A DNA stretch of 64,000 bases from Sordaria brevicollis (Eukaryota > Ascomycota > Sordariomycetes > Sordariales > Sordariaceae), in NCBI GenBank assembly GCA_033439795.1, contig JAUTDP010000005.1, positions 372,001 through 436,000 of the forward strand, read 5' to 3'. The position numbers and the translations under genes were made by a program. Position 1 is the first letter of the stretch, and each line of letters opens with the position of its first letter. The notes under the pieces are model-generated. The model ran no database searches and was not told the origin of the DNA. It saw only the letters and a program-made list of their open reading frames with translations. This document shows, piece by piece, positions 24,859 to 37,100 of the stretch.

Positions 24859-25102
24859 TGATACCGGTCCCATGTAATTATCATAGATTTCTAGAGGAGA
24901 AGGTTATGGACCTTCTTCATCCCGGTAGGTACTTGCCTACCGGGCTCTCCCTTCTTCTTCTTTCTTAAATATACCCGATAAAATAACGGTTAACCATAAG
25001 GATATAACCTCTAAATAGCAACCATTCCTCCTCAAAACCTTCTTAGAAGGCATTACTCTTTATAATATATTATTTTATTAGATTTTAGGTAATCCCGCCT
25101 TA
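24859..25102 (+). repeat. Element C left LTR (5' LTR)
   Basis: It is 244 bp and collinear with 40192-40435. It contains a perfect 9-bp hairpin, CCCGGTAGG/CCTACCGGG, at 24921-24944. Changes relative to the partner are dominated by G-to-A, for example GATAATGGTTGACTATGAGG in the partner against AATAACGGTTAACCATAAGG here. Confidence 0.92.
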
Positions 25103-27469
25103 AATAGTAATTATAATTAAAAGATTTAATTAATTAGATCGCACTAAATTAATCGACCGATAAAATCGATACTATTAAGCGCGATTTATTAATTTGACGT
25201 TGTACCTTTTAAATATTATTAAATTGATAAATCCTTTATATTAATTCGTTAGCGTAACGACCCTTCGATTACCCTCTCCTTTATTAAAAATTTATTTGGA
25301 CGTAGGGCGTTATAAAAACCCTAAAAAATTACCCCCCCCTATATTTTTAACCTTTCTACTACTTTCGATTATTAAACGGCTAAAATACTTTTAACCCTTC
25401 TACGGATCCGCTTTTCTCCTATAAGAGATTTTTACCGACGGCTTTGTTAAATAGCCCTACGGTAAAGTCCCGAATCCCTTTATTAAAAAACCGTTTAAAT
25501 TACGCAAATCCGACTACTATAGCCCGAAATACCTTATAATATTTATTGCCAATTATAGCCGGAATACTATTACCGCCCGACCCGTTGCCTCCCGACCCGA
25601 CGGGAAGATTTTTACTACTAACGTTAAATAATACCTCCCCTCACGTTAATAATAATACTTCCCTTTTACTACTATCGGTATTATTTACTTCGGAATCTTT
25701 ATTAAATAATAAATTCGTATCCCTAGCCGAAATTTAAAAGCCGCTTCCCGTTATAATTAGGATTATAAAATTACAGATTTAAATAATTATTAAAAACCTC
25801 TAAATAACGGTTCCCCTTATTAATAGGTCTTTAAAAACGAATTTAATAAATTAGCCCCCTTATAAAAAGTATATAGAAAAGCGCCTATACCCGTATTAAA
25901 TTTAATTCTTAATAATACGTAATTATAAATCCAATTAAAATTTTTAGGAATAAATAAGAATATTATTAATTACTTCGAAGTAAGCCTCTTAAATAATCAT
26001 TTTATTTTCATAAACGAATTAAAGGACTTTAAAATTAATATAATATTTATAAAGAATAATTTCGACGCCCTCTAATAAGTTTTTAATTTATAATTCTATT
26101 AAATTAATAACTTTTTGTAAATTTTTCTTTTTAAATTAAAGAATTTACGATCCTCTTAAAAATCGTTATTAAAATCGATTATATTAAGGTCGCTTTCGAA
26201 TTAAATTAAGGGGTAAGGAAATTCTATTTTAATTTAAAATTAAAGGTAAGGTTTATTAATATTCGGAAATTAATAAATTTTATTTAATACTAGAATTTTC
26301 GGCTAGTAAGGATAAAAATAATCAGCCGGTTTAGGGTCTCCTATTTTAATAATCCTACCCTTTATACCTAAAATAACGTTTAACCCGCTAAAAATTCCTT
26401 ATTGGCCTTTAAATAAAATAATTATTTTTAATTTAGCTTCTAATGTTCGGATCAAAAATTCTCCTAATAATATTATAACAATAATATTATAAGCCTAAAA
26501 TTCGCTATTAAATAATACGATATAGAATAATATAATAGCCGGAAATACAATAAGTATTTTAATAATAAATTTATAAAATACTATTAATTAAACTAATATA
26601 ATTTTTATTACCTTCGTAATTATTTAAATAATTATAATAGGTTATTTAACTTTATAATAATTAATTACAACCCCTATTACTTAATTAGGCGCTAATTATA
26701 ATATAATTTATTTTATTCTAGCCGATATATTTTTAAAAAATATATAATTTTAAATACTTAATTAAATTATTGAAATAATACGAATCCCCTTCCTTTATTG
26801 AAACGGGTACCCTTAATCGATTTTAATTTTTTTACTTAATTAAATAAAAACTATATTATTTTAACTATAATTAGGATTAATTTATTTTATTAATTTTAAT
26901 ATTAAATTTAAAATTAAATAAAAAGAAATCGGAATTTTTAACCTTTAATAGATTGGGGATTTTAACGATATTAATATAGTATAAAACGGAAAGAATATTG
27001 TTTAGACCGATATTAGAGCTTTTTATAACCGTTTTTAAACCTTTTTCGAAAATTTAATAATTTTTTACCGAATTACAATTATATTTATAAGTATATTTCA
27101 AACCCTTTTAAGGGGAGTAGGATTTTTTAATAGAATTCTAAATTATTAATAAATTAGCGAATTAATTTAAAATCCGGGGGAATTTTCGTGATTATCGACG
27201 TTTTATATATCCGGTTTAATTTAAATATTTAATCGGCGATCAAATATTTTACCGAAATTAAATTTATTATATACAATATTATAGAAAATAATTCGGTATA
27301 TTTACTTTACTTCTTTAAGAAATTTTAATACGTTTGAATTATAAATATTTTTAATTTACAATAAATTAATTAATAAAGCGTTATAATTTATATTTAAACG
27401 GCCTTCGATAATTGTATAAAATATTATTTCCGAATACTATCCTAATTCGAAGAAATAAAAACTGCTTTA
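25103..27469 (+). pseudogene. Element C 5' internal region, gag-like frame (RIP-degraded)
   Basis: Downstream of the 5' LTR a forward frame becomes readable from about 25546, starting PPDPLPPDPTGRFLLLTLNN and continuing through FYLILEFSASKDKNNQPV near 26278-26330, with RIP-type stops. The position just after the 5' LTR suggests Gag, and the Pro-rich start fits a structural protein. I do not see a zinc knuckle or capsid signature, so the assignment rests on position. The only uninterrupted part (25546-25737) is 63 codons and is not a gene on its own. The LINE inserted at about 27470 separates this from the rest of C. Confidence 0.4.
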
Positions 27470-27524
27470 GAACCGGAAACGCCGATTTCTGGTCGAGGAG
27501 CGCTCTAAAACGAAAACCGATAAC

Positions 27525-29106
27525 GTGAATCGATTCAAAAGGGTCTTTTACGTCCCTCACGATATCCCGCGACGAATATAGCGACGACGATATATTATTA
27601 TTATTAATAGCAATTAATAATAGTAATTGTAGATTTGAAAATAGCGTTTATAACCCGCTCGTAGGATTCTTAATTTATAACGACCTTAACGCAGCGCGCG
27701 CTACGAAGATTTCGGAAAAAATATAAGAGGATAATAAAATTATAAAGAAATTTATTATTAAAGTGAATAAATTTTCGGATTACGACGCCGTTTCGTTCGA
27801 AGATTGTAATTAAGTTCGTAAATTATTTAACGAATATATAAAAATTTTCGCGAAGAAAAGTAGGGTAATACGCCCCGAGGTTAATAAAGTTAATAATAAT
27901 TAAATTATTATTAGGAAGGATTTTAACGATTTAAAGAAGACGATTTTGTAAAAATTATAAAAAAACGCTAAAGAGGTGTTGAAAATATAGGCCGGAATTA
28001 TAAAGGACGTTCTTCTTAAAATTAGGTCTATTTTTTAATATATTACGATTATTACCCCCCCCCCCCCGAAGATATTCCCCGTTAATTATAATTATACCTT
28101 CTTTATTTAAGGTATTATAATTGATATTTAATATTCGAAGCGGACGAATAAAGAAATTAAAATTTAAATCGAAAAAATATTTTGTAATTTAAGGATTGGT
28201 ATTTTTAATATTATACGAATTATTATAAAATTATTTACAACCGGAGATTATAGAATTATATTTAATAATATTATATACGAATAATATTAATAATATTAAA
28301 TTTAGGTTAAAAAAGTCTTTAACGAAAAAGTATTCGTATTTTTGAATATTATTACGTTAATTATTAAAAGGTTCTTTTAAGCGAATATCGCCGAATATAT
28401 AAGGATAGAGGATATTATTTATAAAATATAGTAGGCGAATTCGATTACTTTTATTATTAGAATATATTTATAGAAGAAAAGAATTAACGAAGATAAGGGA
28501 TTTTTTATAATAGAAGTTATAATTATAAAAGTAGCCGAAGCTCTTTATAAAGGATTCCTTTTCTAAGAAGGCGGTATATATATTTGCGAATTATTTACTT
28601 CTTCGGTTAATATTTAATAATATTTTATTTATTAAGGCGTAGGATATTTAGGGAAATTTTATTATAACGTTAACGTTTATAAATATTGTAGTAAGGATAA
28701 ATATAATAAGGACCGCTTTAAAAAAGCGAATTATTTATTTAACGAAAATAAATTGTTAATTTTCTATATTTTATATAGAAAGTACGGGTATTACGTTTTC
28801 GAAAAGAAAATATATTTTATTCTTAAAAAAATTATTACGAAGGTTATTATAGAATATACCGAAAGGTTACGTTTATTTATATATTAAAAGGATTTTAAGA
28901 GAAATATTATATTAGAACCGGCGGTAGTAAAGGATAATAAGGATATTAATCTCCTTAACGCCCCCTTTACTATCCGTATTATTATTATTCGCGAAAAGGA
29001 ATTTAAAAGTAGAAATAGAGGTTATACCTATAAGCGGATTAACGGGCCCTCTATTAGACCGAAATTAATAATTAAAGGCCCGATAAATACGTTTACGAAT
29101 TTTTAA
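27525..29106 (+). pseudogene. LINE ORF1 (Gag-like nucleic-acid-binding protein), RIP-degraded
   Basis: One forward frame of about 525 codons with RIP-type stops ends at TAA 29104-29106. The N-terminal part reads YNDLNAARATKISEK and a Lys/Glu-rich, probably coiled-coil region. A C13 run at 28055-28067 encodes a Pro string. Near 28600-28670 the frame reads ELFTSSVN then YFIYQGVGYLGKFYYN, the mutated C.NCQ.FGHLGK.C zinc knuckle. A second and third Cys/His cluster follow to 28810 (KYCSKDKYNKDRFKKA, RKYGYYVFEKK). These are hallmarks of Tad1/Jockey-group ORF1. The initiator Met is not visible, probably ATG turned to ATA. The C-terminus is a basic Pro/Gly tail. Confidence 0.75.
28055..28067 (+). repeat. 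C13 homopolymer inside LINE ORF1
   Basis: Thirteen consecutive C in a region otherwise stripped of C. RIP attacks C before A, not C before C, so CCC proline codons survive. It encodes a Pro run in the ORF1 frame. Confidence 0.9.
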
Positions 29107-29149
29107 AGCTTAGGTATTTAGAATAACGCCGGTTTAATTATTACCGTTA

Positions 29150-32100
29150 AACCGGTTATTTAGAAGGAAAAGATTCTTACTCCTATTCTGCCCGTAAGGT
29201 TAAAAAATATTCTTTTATAGAGTAATTAATAATCCGATTAAAAATATTCTATTAAAATATAAGGAAATTATATAAGAGAGGGAAATTATTATTCGAATAG
29301 GAGGAGATTTACGATATTATAGCGATTTAAAAGCCGGGTAGGAATTTAAACGAAGATATTTATTGTTTATAGGGTAGTAAATATATCGGGGTAGATTATT
29401 TAGAAAAGAGGAGGGCGGTTATTTATATAAATAAGAAATAGAATTTTAAGGATTTAAATTTTTATATTAAAAGAGATTAGGCTTTTATAATATTTAAAAA
29501 TTTAAAGAAATTATTAACCGTTTATTTAATTTATTCCTTTATTAAAATATATAAAATATTAGAATATAAATAGGGGTTTCCCCTCTTTAAATTTTTTAAA
29601 GAAAAACCTTCGGTAAAATATTAAATTATAACCGTTAGGGATTTTAATTTCTATTATCCTAATTAGGATTTAGAGAATAAAATTAATTTAAGAGCCGAAA
29701 AATTCTTTATATAGGTATAATAGTAATATATACGGCTCGTTATTTTTAAAAGGGAGCCGACCCGTATAAATAATATAATACGGAAAGAGAGAAATAGGAT
29801 AATCGATTACGTATAAATAATATTAAAAATTGAGACCGAATATTAAGGGGCGTAATAGTACGAATAAATTAATTCGGATTATTATTTTTAAGAAGTTTAA
29901 ATCTATATTAGAAAAAAAGTTAAAAAAATAAAAATAAAAGAAAATTATAATTAAAATTTAATAAACGCGGAAAAAGTATAAAAGGTAGTATTATAACGGA
30001 TTTCGGTTTTAGCGAAGATTAATATAAAAAAAGAATTAGAATTTATATTTAATAAATTTAATAGAGAATTTATAAATATAGTAAAAGAATTCGTCCTATA
30101 TTAAAAGAAAAATCGAAGGAGAAAAGCGAAATAATAAATATTAAAATATAAAATAGTAATGAAAAATATAAGGTAGAAGTAGTAGAAATAATATAGGGAA
30201 AAAATATTTTCGAATTAGATAGAATTCGTAGAGGTATCGATAAAGAAAAGAAGGATTAATACGAAAATTTAGTAAACGATATAGTAAGAAGGCGTTAAAA
30301 GGGCGTTAAAAAATTTAAATAAATTTTAAACCTTTAAAAGATAAGCCCGTACCCGAAGTTATTTATTAATAGACCCGTTTAAATTTTTAATTTTTAAATA
30401 ATATAAAGGAGTAGAAGAAATTGAAGATTATAATAATAAAGCGAATATTTTCGCCGAATATTTCTTCCCGAAAGTAAATATCCTTATAGATTATTTATTT
30501 AATTAAACCCTTTTATTAAATATTGGCGATTTATTATTTATTAACGAATTAATTACTAAAGAAGATATTTAGGAGGTTTTATTTCGGATAATTCCGAATA
30601 AAATATTGAGCGTTAATTAATATTCGAAAAAATTTTTAAAAATTTATAAAGAATTATTCTAAAAAATTATAACCGTTTTCGCGGTTACGAATTTTCGTTT
30701 TAAGTATTTCCTATAGTAATTTAAAAATATAAAAATAATTATTTTTAAAAAGTTAAGAAAAACCGCTATATAATAAAAATTAGCCGGCGCGTAAAGGCTA
30801 ATTTTATTATTAAATAATATTGGGAAAATCCTTAAAACGTTTATCGCTAAGAGATTTATTTAAACCGCGGAAGAATTTAACTTTTTATTAAAGGGTTAAA
30901 TAAGCAATTAGGTAGGCCATTCGATCGAATTTACTATTTATATCGTTATAAATATTATATATATAATTTAAAAATTCGGAGCCGTTATATTATTAATACT
31001 TTTTAATTTTAAAAATATATTCGATAAAATTAATTATAAATAATTATTATATACTTTATAGGAAATATAATTCCTACGATAAATTTTCGAATAAATAGCG
31101 AATTTTATTAATAGACGAAGAGGTTCCCTTTTTTTCGACGACGAAATATCCGCTCCTTATATTATAAAAGTCGGAATACTTTAAAGCTCCTTTTTTTCTT
31201 TAATTCTTTTTATCCTTTTTATTACCCTATTATATTATAAGTTAATTATAATTAAGAATATAATTACGGTCGGTTTTACCGACGATATTAATATTATTAT
31301 TATAGTAAAGATTACCGAAAAAAATTATAGGATATTTTAAATAATATAGGAAATTTATTCCGAATAAATAAAGGAGAGAAGTATAGAATTCGAAGCGAAT
31401 AAAACGGAATTAATATATTTTATACGGACGAAAGTATTAAGAACGGAGATTTTTTAATTCGGGGATATTATATTTCGACCGATAGAATTAATAAAATTCT
31501 TAAGCGTTTAATTAAATTATAAATTTAATTATCGAATTTATACGGAAGTTATTAAAAAGAAAATGAAAATTTAAATAAATATATTAATCTAATTAATTAT
31601 AAAGATTTGGGGTTATTCCTTCGTTCGCGCGAAGGAAATTTATATTAAATATATTCGAAATATAATTATATATAGAGCTTTAACTTTTTATTAACCGATA
31701 GAAATATATAATAAACCCCGAAGGATAATAATCGAATTAGTTAAATATTAGATTAAATATTTAAAAATTATCGTTAGGGCGTATAAAGTTATACCGGTGC
31801 GGAATTTTAAAATGGAAATTTTTTACTTATTATTCGACTTTTATTTTAATAAATAGGTAAAGGCTTTCGAAAAAAAATTCGTTTATACGGATTAAATTAA
31901 ATTCGTCCGAAGAATAGTAATTTAAATAATTAATTATATTTAAATAAAACGAATAAGAAATCGATTATTTATTAATAAATTAGAAAGCGGTATTATTAAA
32001 ATTAAATAAACGGAAGAATAAATATTAATAGAGAATTTTATAGCGATTATAATAGGACCGCCCCCGGTAATAGGTATATTTATTTAATTATTATAACCGC

Positions 32101-32680
32101 CGGAATTTTTAACTTTCAATTAAGAAATATAATTAAAGGACGTTATAAGGAGAAAATAGGTATTGTATTATAATTATTAAATAATAATAGCGGTAATTAA
32201 ATTAAATCGGTAATATAAATTTATAATTATTAATTTCGACCTGAAATTTAATAATATTATAATAAAACGGTATATAATTAATTAAAAAAAGAAGAAGCGG
32301 AAAAGAACCTAACCTTCGGAAGATAATAGGGATTATTATTTATTAACGAAAGTAAAAAACTCCTTCCTCGTTTAAGCGAGAATAGAAGTAATCGACTTTA
32401 AGGCCTTCTTTTTCTAAAAAAGAATTTTCGATATTAATACCTTTATTTATTCGTACGGATTAAAACGGGAAACGTTCTACTATATTACGTTCGAATATTT
32501 TTAGATAGTAAATACGTAATTTATAATAATTAATTAGCCGTAAATATAGGAATAATTCTAAATTTATTTAAATAATAGAATTAAGGCCGAAAAAATCCTA
32601 TTATAAATATTTCGGTTAGGATAATTAAATAAATACCGTTTAATAATCGAATTAAAAAAGGAGTAACGAAATGAATTCGT
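29150..32680 (+). pseudogene. LINE ORF2: endonuclease and reverse transcriptase, RIP-degraded
   Basis: The forward frame carries, in order: an AP-like endonuclease (about 29390-29960) with RDFNFYYPNQDLENKINLRA, the mutated GDFN.HHP.WD signature, and EPTRINNIIRKERNRIIDYV; the linker KANIFAEYFFPKVN (about 30440); and RT blocks LLNNIGKILKTFIAKRF, RRRGSLFFDDEISAPYIIKV and GFTDDIN (catalytic F.DD at 31275-31286, both Asp retained). Next is the thumb-like WGYSFVRAKEIYIKYIRNII stretch near 31610, and finally YSYGLKRETFYYITFEY near 32440, the mutated C.CG...ET..H.L..CP motif at the end of Tad1-type ORF2. All stops are RIP-type. The domain order is typical of fungal Tad1-clade elements. I could not confirm an RNase H domain. 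Confidence 0.8.
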
Positions 32681-32760
32681 TTATTATTTTTAATTTTCTT
32701 TTCTTCCTTTTCTTTTATTTTTATTTATTAATACGCTAGAACGAAGACGAGGGAGGATTT

Positions 32761-33753
32761 CTATTTGGTTAAGAATTTATCGGGCTACGAAAGCGACAAT
32801 TTATTTAATTATTACTTTTTTTTACGATTAATTAAAACCTTTAATATTTTATTATTATTAGCGAATAAATAGTTCTATTTATTAAATTAATAAGTATATT
32901 AGCGTATAGTATTAATTACGAATTAACGTTAAATAAATTAATTATTATTAGTAGGAATAAGATCGGGGGGACGAATAGCCGGCGAATTAATTTCTATCGG
33001 GGAATTATTATAAAAAGGTATACGAATACCGCTACTATTCGGGGGAATTCTACCGCTACCGTTACGAAATAAATTACCGTTATCGTTATAGGGTAAATTA
33101 TTATTATTATTATAAAGGATATTATTTAAAAGAATATAATTACCGATTAAATTATCTTTATTAAAAAAGAAGAATTTATAATAACTTTTTTAAAAATAAT
33201 CGTTAACCGATTATTTTCTATAGTAAGTAAATTATTTTAGGGTATTAATAAAGCCGTTATTAATAAAGCGAGGGCGAATCGCGCCGGTAAATTCTTTAAT
33301 AATAATACGAAAGTAGATAAAATAATTACGGAATTCGTTGCTAATCGGGTTTTTATTAATAACCTTCTCTTAAAAGGTATTATAGAAATCGTAGAAGCTG
33401 CGAAATATATTAATTATATAATACGAAATTATTAAAATATATTAAATAGCCTAATTAAATTTATTTAAAAACGAATTAAAGTAGGAAATATTAATAATAT
33501 AGAAAATAGTAATTTATTCGGGTAATTAAGGATATAATAGGTCGATTTAACGACGGCTTTTATATAAATATTATAACCCGGGATAATTAGGAAAGTAAAA
33601 AAGGCTTTAATTAATTAAAGGGTATAGGCGAAATACGGGGGAGTATAAATATAATTTCGGAAAAATTAATATAAAGATAGAATATAGCGGAGGGAAGATT
33701 TACCTTTTCTCTAATATATAAAAGGATTTATTATTAATAAAGCGTTTAATAAT
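32761..33753 (+). other. Element C interior between the LINE and the hAT-like MITE
   Basis: RIP-degraded DNA that should be the continuation of element C, possibly with the last part of the LINE 3' region. The frame near 32960-33120 is rich in Arg, Thr, Asn and Tyr, in keeping with a basic Gag tail, but no motif is diagnostic. The MITE target duplication TTAATAAT ends this segment at 33746-33753. Confidence 0.4.
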
Positions 33754-34167
33754 GAGCAGGTCTTTTCGCACATACCTTAATGTCGTTCCGCACATACCTC
33801 AAAAACTTCTTTTATTTTTTCCACCCCGGAGTTTGGAAGTATACTACTAAATTTGGTATTAGAATTTTTCTTATTTTTTTCTCTACTTTACAAAGGGTAC
33901 AATTACTCTCCAAATGCTACGCAAACCTAAAAACCATATTATATTTCAATCTTTTCTTTTTTATTCTCAAGTTTTATTATAATAATAGAACTTTAACTAT
34001 AGGGCCCGTGCACTTTTACATTTTGGCTAGAAAAATAGAGAAAAATGAATGAAAAATCCCAATATTCTTTTTATATTTTTACGATTTCCTTTCCCTTGAT
34101 TATAATTAGAAAAGTATTTCAAGGTATGTGCGGAACGACATTAAGGTATGTGCGAAAAGACTCGCTC
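33754..34167. mobile_element. 414-bp hAT-like MITE with 46-bp TIRs and 8-bp duplication
   Basis: The ends are inverted repeats of about 46 bp: the left begins GAGCAGGTCTTTTCGCACAT, the right (reverse complement) GAGCGAGTCTTTTCGCACAT. They then agree through CCTTAATGTCGTTCCGCACATACCT, so each end holds two copies of the word CGCACATACCT. An exact 8-bp duplication TTAATAAT flanks the element (33746-33753 and 34168-34175), as expected for hAT-superfamily transposition. GC is higher than in the flanks and CpA/TpG are preserved. The two open frames overlapping it (33780-34052, 34045-34296) are low-complexity by-products; no transposase is encoded. It sits inside element C. Confidence 0.9.
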
Positions 34168-34175
34168 TTAATAAT

Positions 34176-37100
34176 ACGTTCGAAATTAATTTTAATACTA
34201 ATATTAATTATATTAAATATAAAAATTAGCGAAGGAAGGCGAAGGGGAAATAAATTCTTACTTTTATTTTCGTTAGAAATTTCTATTATTTTATAAAATA
34301 CTTTAGCGTATTTTTAATAAGGAGTAGCTATTTCGAATCGATTATTATTATTAAAGGAAGGAAAAGTTTAAAAAAATTTAAAGGATAAGGGGTTTTTATA
34401 TTTAAGGGAAGGAAATCCTTACGTTAATATAAATCGTAGTAGAAATATAACCGTTATAGGGGGGAAAAAAAAGATAGAAAGAATAAAAGAAGGTTTAACG
34501 GTTAGGAGGTTTAATAATAATTAGAAAGGTAAATGAACGGAAAAATAGAAAACGGAAAGCGGTAGTAAATAAAAGGACGGGATAGCGGATTAAGAAGGCG
34601 GAATAGTTTAATATTTTTATATAACGGTAAATGGAAGGGATAAGACGGATATTAATCGCGTTAGCGGTGGGTATATACCGCGATTGTAGAACGCCGAAAA
34701 AGCGGCGCGGATAGGTCTACGCCGGGAATTATAGCCGGGGTTTTTATCCGGGGCGCTTAACGCTTACGGTTTTATCCTACGGAGAATCGGAGATAGACCC
34801 TATACTATATTGGCGCTATAGATTTAGTTAGGGAATAAGAATCTTATTTACTTTATCCTAATTCGAAGATTATTAATTATATATACGAAAAATTACCGAA
34901 AATAAGGAAATTATTATTTTAGAAATATAATAGCTATATCCTTATATACAATTAACCTCCGGAATAAATAATCGAATTGTATAAATTTTAATAATAATTA
35001 GAAATAAGAATAAAGAAATCTTTTTTGAACCTTTCGATCAAAATTAATTATTATTACAATAGGAAAATAAAAACCGATATCCTAATTACGATTTTAAATA
35101 CCGAAATGTATTAAAAAATTTTAAATATAAGAATTAATTATACGATTCGTAGCGGCGTAATTCTCATAACCGCGATTTTTATAACCGCGATTTTTATAAT
35201 TGTAATAAATCCCGCGATTTATATTAATTTAACCGAAGCCACGAAATTAGTTCGAAGAACGACGAATATAATAATTAATATAGGCAAAATTCCTTATACC
35301 CTTAAAAAACTTATTATATTATAATAGAAAATTCCGACGTAATTTTATCGTTAAATATTAATATAAATAACGGTTACGTAATCTTTAATACTTTTATTAC
35401 GTATTATAAATACTATTTATTTCTTTTAAATATTATTAATATATAAAGTATTATTTTAAAAAGTATAAAACGATTAAGGTAATTAAATAGGAACGAATTA
35501 AAACAATATCCCCTTTAATAATTCCCGACCGTTTTTATAACTATTGTAAGTAAATATTCGATTTACGAAATATATTTTTTAAGTATTTCGGAAAATGCGA
35601 ATACGCTATGTGTAGAGAAATGAATGGAGAAATTTCAATAATCGATGGTATAAATTACGTTAAGGAAATAATAATAGCAACTATTTATATTAATAAAGTA
35701 TCGACGGTATCCTTCGATAAAAATATAATAGTAATTAATAACCCGAATAAGAAGGTTCGCTTCTTTTAATTTAAAATCGTTAACGCCTTGCTTATTAATA
35801 ATATCCCCGATTTAAATAACGTATTATTAAATTATATAAACCTTTATATTTAAATAGAAATTAACCTTTTTACCGAATGTACGGAGATTTATATTAATTT
35901 AGGAATTGGGAAAATTATAATCGGTCGGTATTTCTTTAAATAATTAAAATACGTTATTGAAGAAAGGGAAGGAAAATTTAGAAGTATTAATAAAAATATT
36001 ATTATAGTTAACGAATAGGTTATATTTATTATATATAACCTTAGTAAAAATACAAAAGGAAAAGAAATTTTATTTAAAATATCGAAATCCGGTTAAGTAA
36101 TTAACGAATTAATTTTTAATATTTTATTAAATAATAATTTTATAATATTATATTAAAGGAATATTAATTATAAAACGTTAATTATTTAATTAAAAGGCTT
36201 TTAAGCGGAATTTTTATTTGAAATTAAAGTACGAAGTACCTTTTGCGTTAAGAAAATTATTAATATACGAAAATATATTATATTTTTAGGATAGTAATTA
36301 TATATTATTATAAATTATAAATTATTCTTTACCGACCGACCTTTGTCCTTCTATTTTAATAACCTAATTATTATATACGTAAAAATCGATTATAAAATAC
36401 TTAAAGTTGTAATAGTATAGAATAATATATTAAGAGTAATTATTATTTAAAAGAACGAGAAATTAAATACTATTAATAGGATTACGGATAGTAGATTCTT
36501 TATTTTATTAATAATAAAAGTAATAAAAATATTTATATTAAATATAATATTAATAATAACTTTATTAATTATTAACGATAATATCGATTTTTATTTATTA
36601 TCCTTAACCGTTAACGTAGAATTTCTTTTAATAAATATAATCGTTTACATTATAATAGAAAATATACCCGCGCTATTTATAACCCGAGCCGCGCTAATCG
36701 ATATTAGTAAATTGAGTGCTAGAAATACTTTAATTCTAAACTAAATTTATAATATAATTGTTAATAACCTTTTAACCTTAGTACGATTATTTATAACCTA
36801 ATATAATAAAAAATTTAATATACCCTTTTTAATAAAAGAATATTCGACGTTAAATATTCGAATAATATAATTAAAGATTATTATGAAGGAAAGTGTATAT
36901 ATATATAATAAAGATAAGTAATAAGTATTTAAATTAAAGGAAGTAGTTAAAGAATTCCTAAAGGTATAGTAAGACGGCGGGATAATAAAAATATAAAAAA
37001 AAATATAATAAAAATACTATTAGTAAAAAGATAACAAAATTAAAAGATTAATTCCTATATATATCTTTTGAATATAAAGGATAAGGAGGTCGTCGATAAA

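Larger units (their letters stand above)
27470..32760 (+). mobile_element. Tad1-like LINE (non-LTR retrotransposon), RIP-degraded
   Basis: A two-ORF non-LTR element on the plus strand: ORF1 with zinc knuckles, ORF2 with an AP-type endonuclease and reverse transcriptase, then a C-terminal Cys/His segment typical of fungal Tad1-clade elements. Its first ~200 bases (27470-27680) keep more GC and CpG than the C sequence to the left, marking the 5' edge. The 3' edge is placed where the ORF2 tail ends, roughly 32700-32800. I did not find a clear target-site duplication or poly-A, so both ends are approximate. Confidence 0.75.

Noticed and set aside
33780..34296. Two overlapping open frames of 90 and 83 codons
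   Set aside because: They coincide with the hAT-like MITE and its edge; open only because this patch lacks RIP stops; no domain features.
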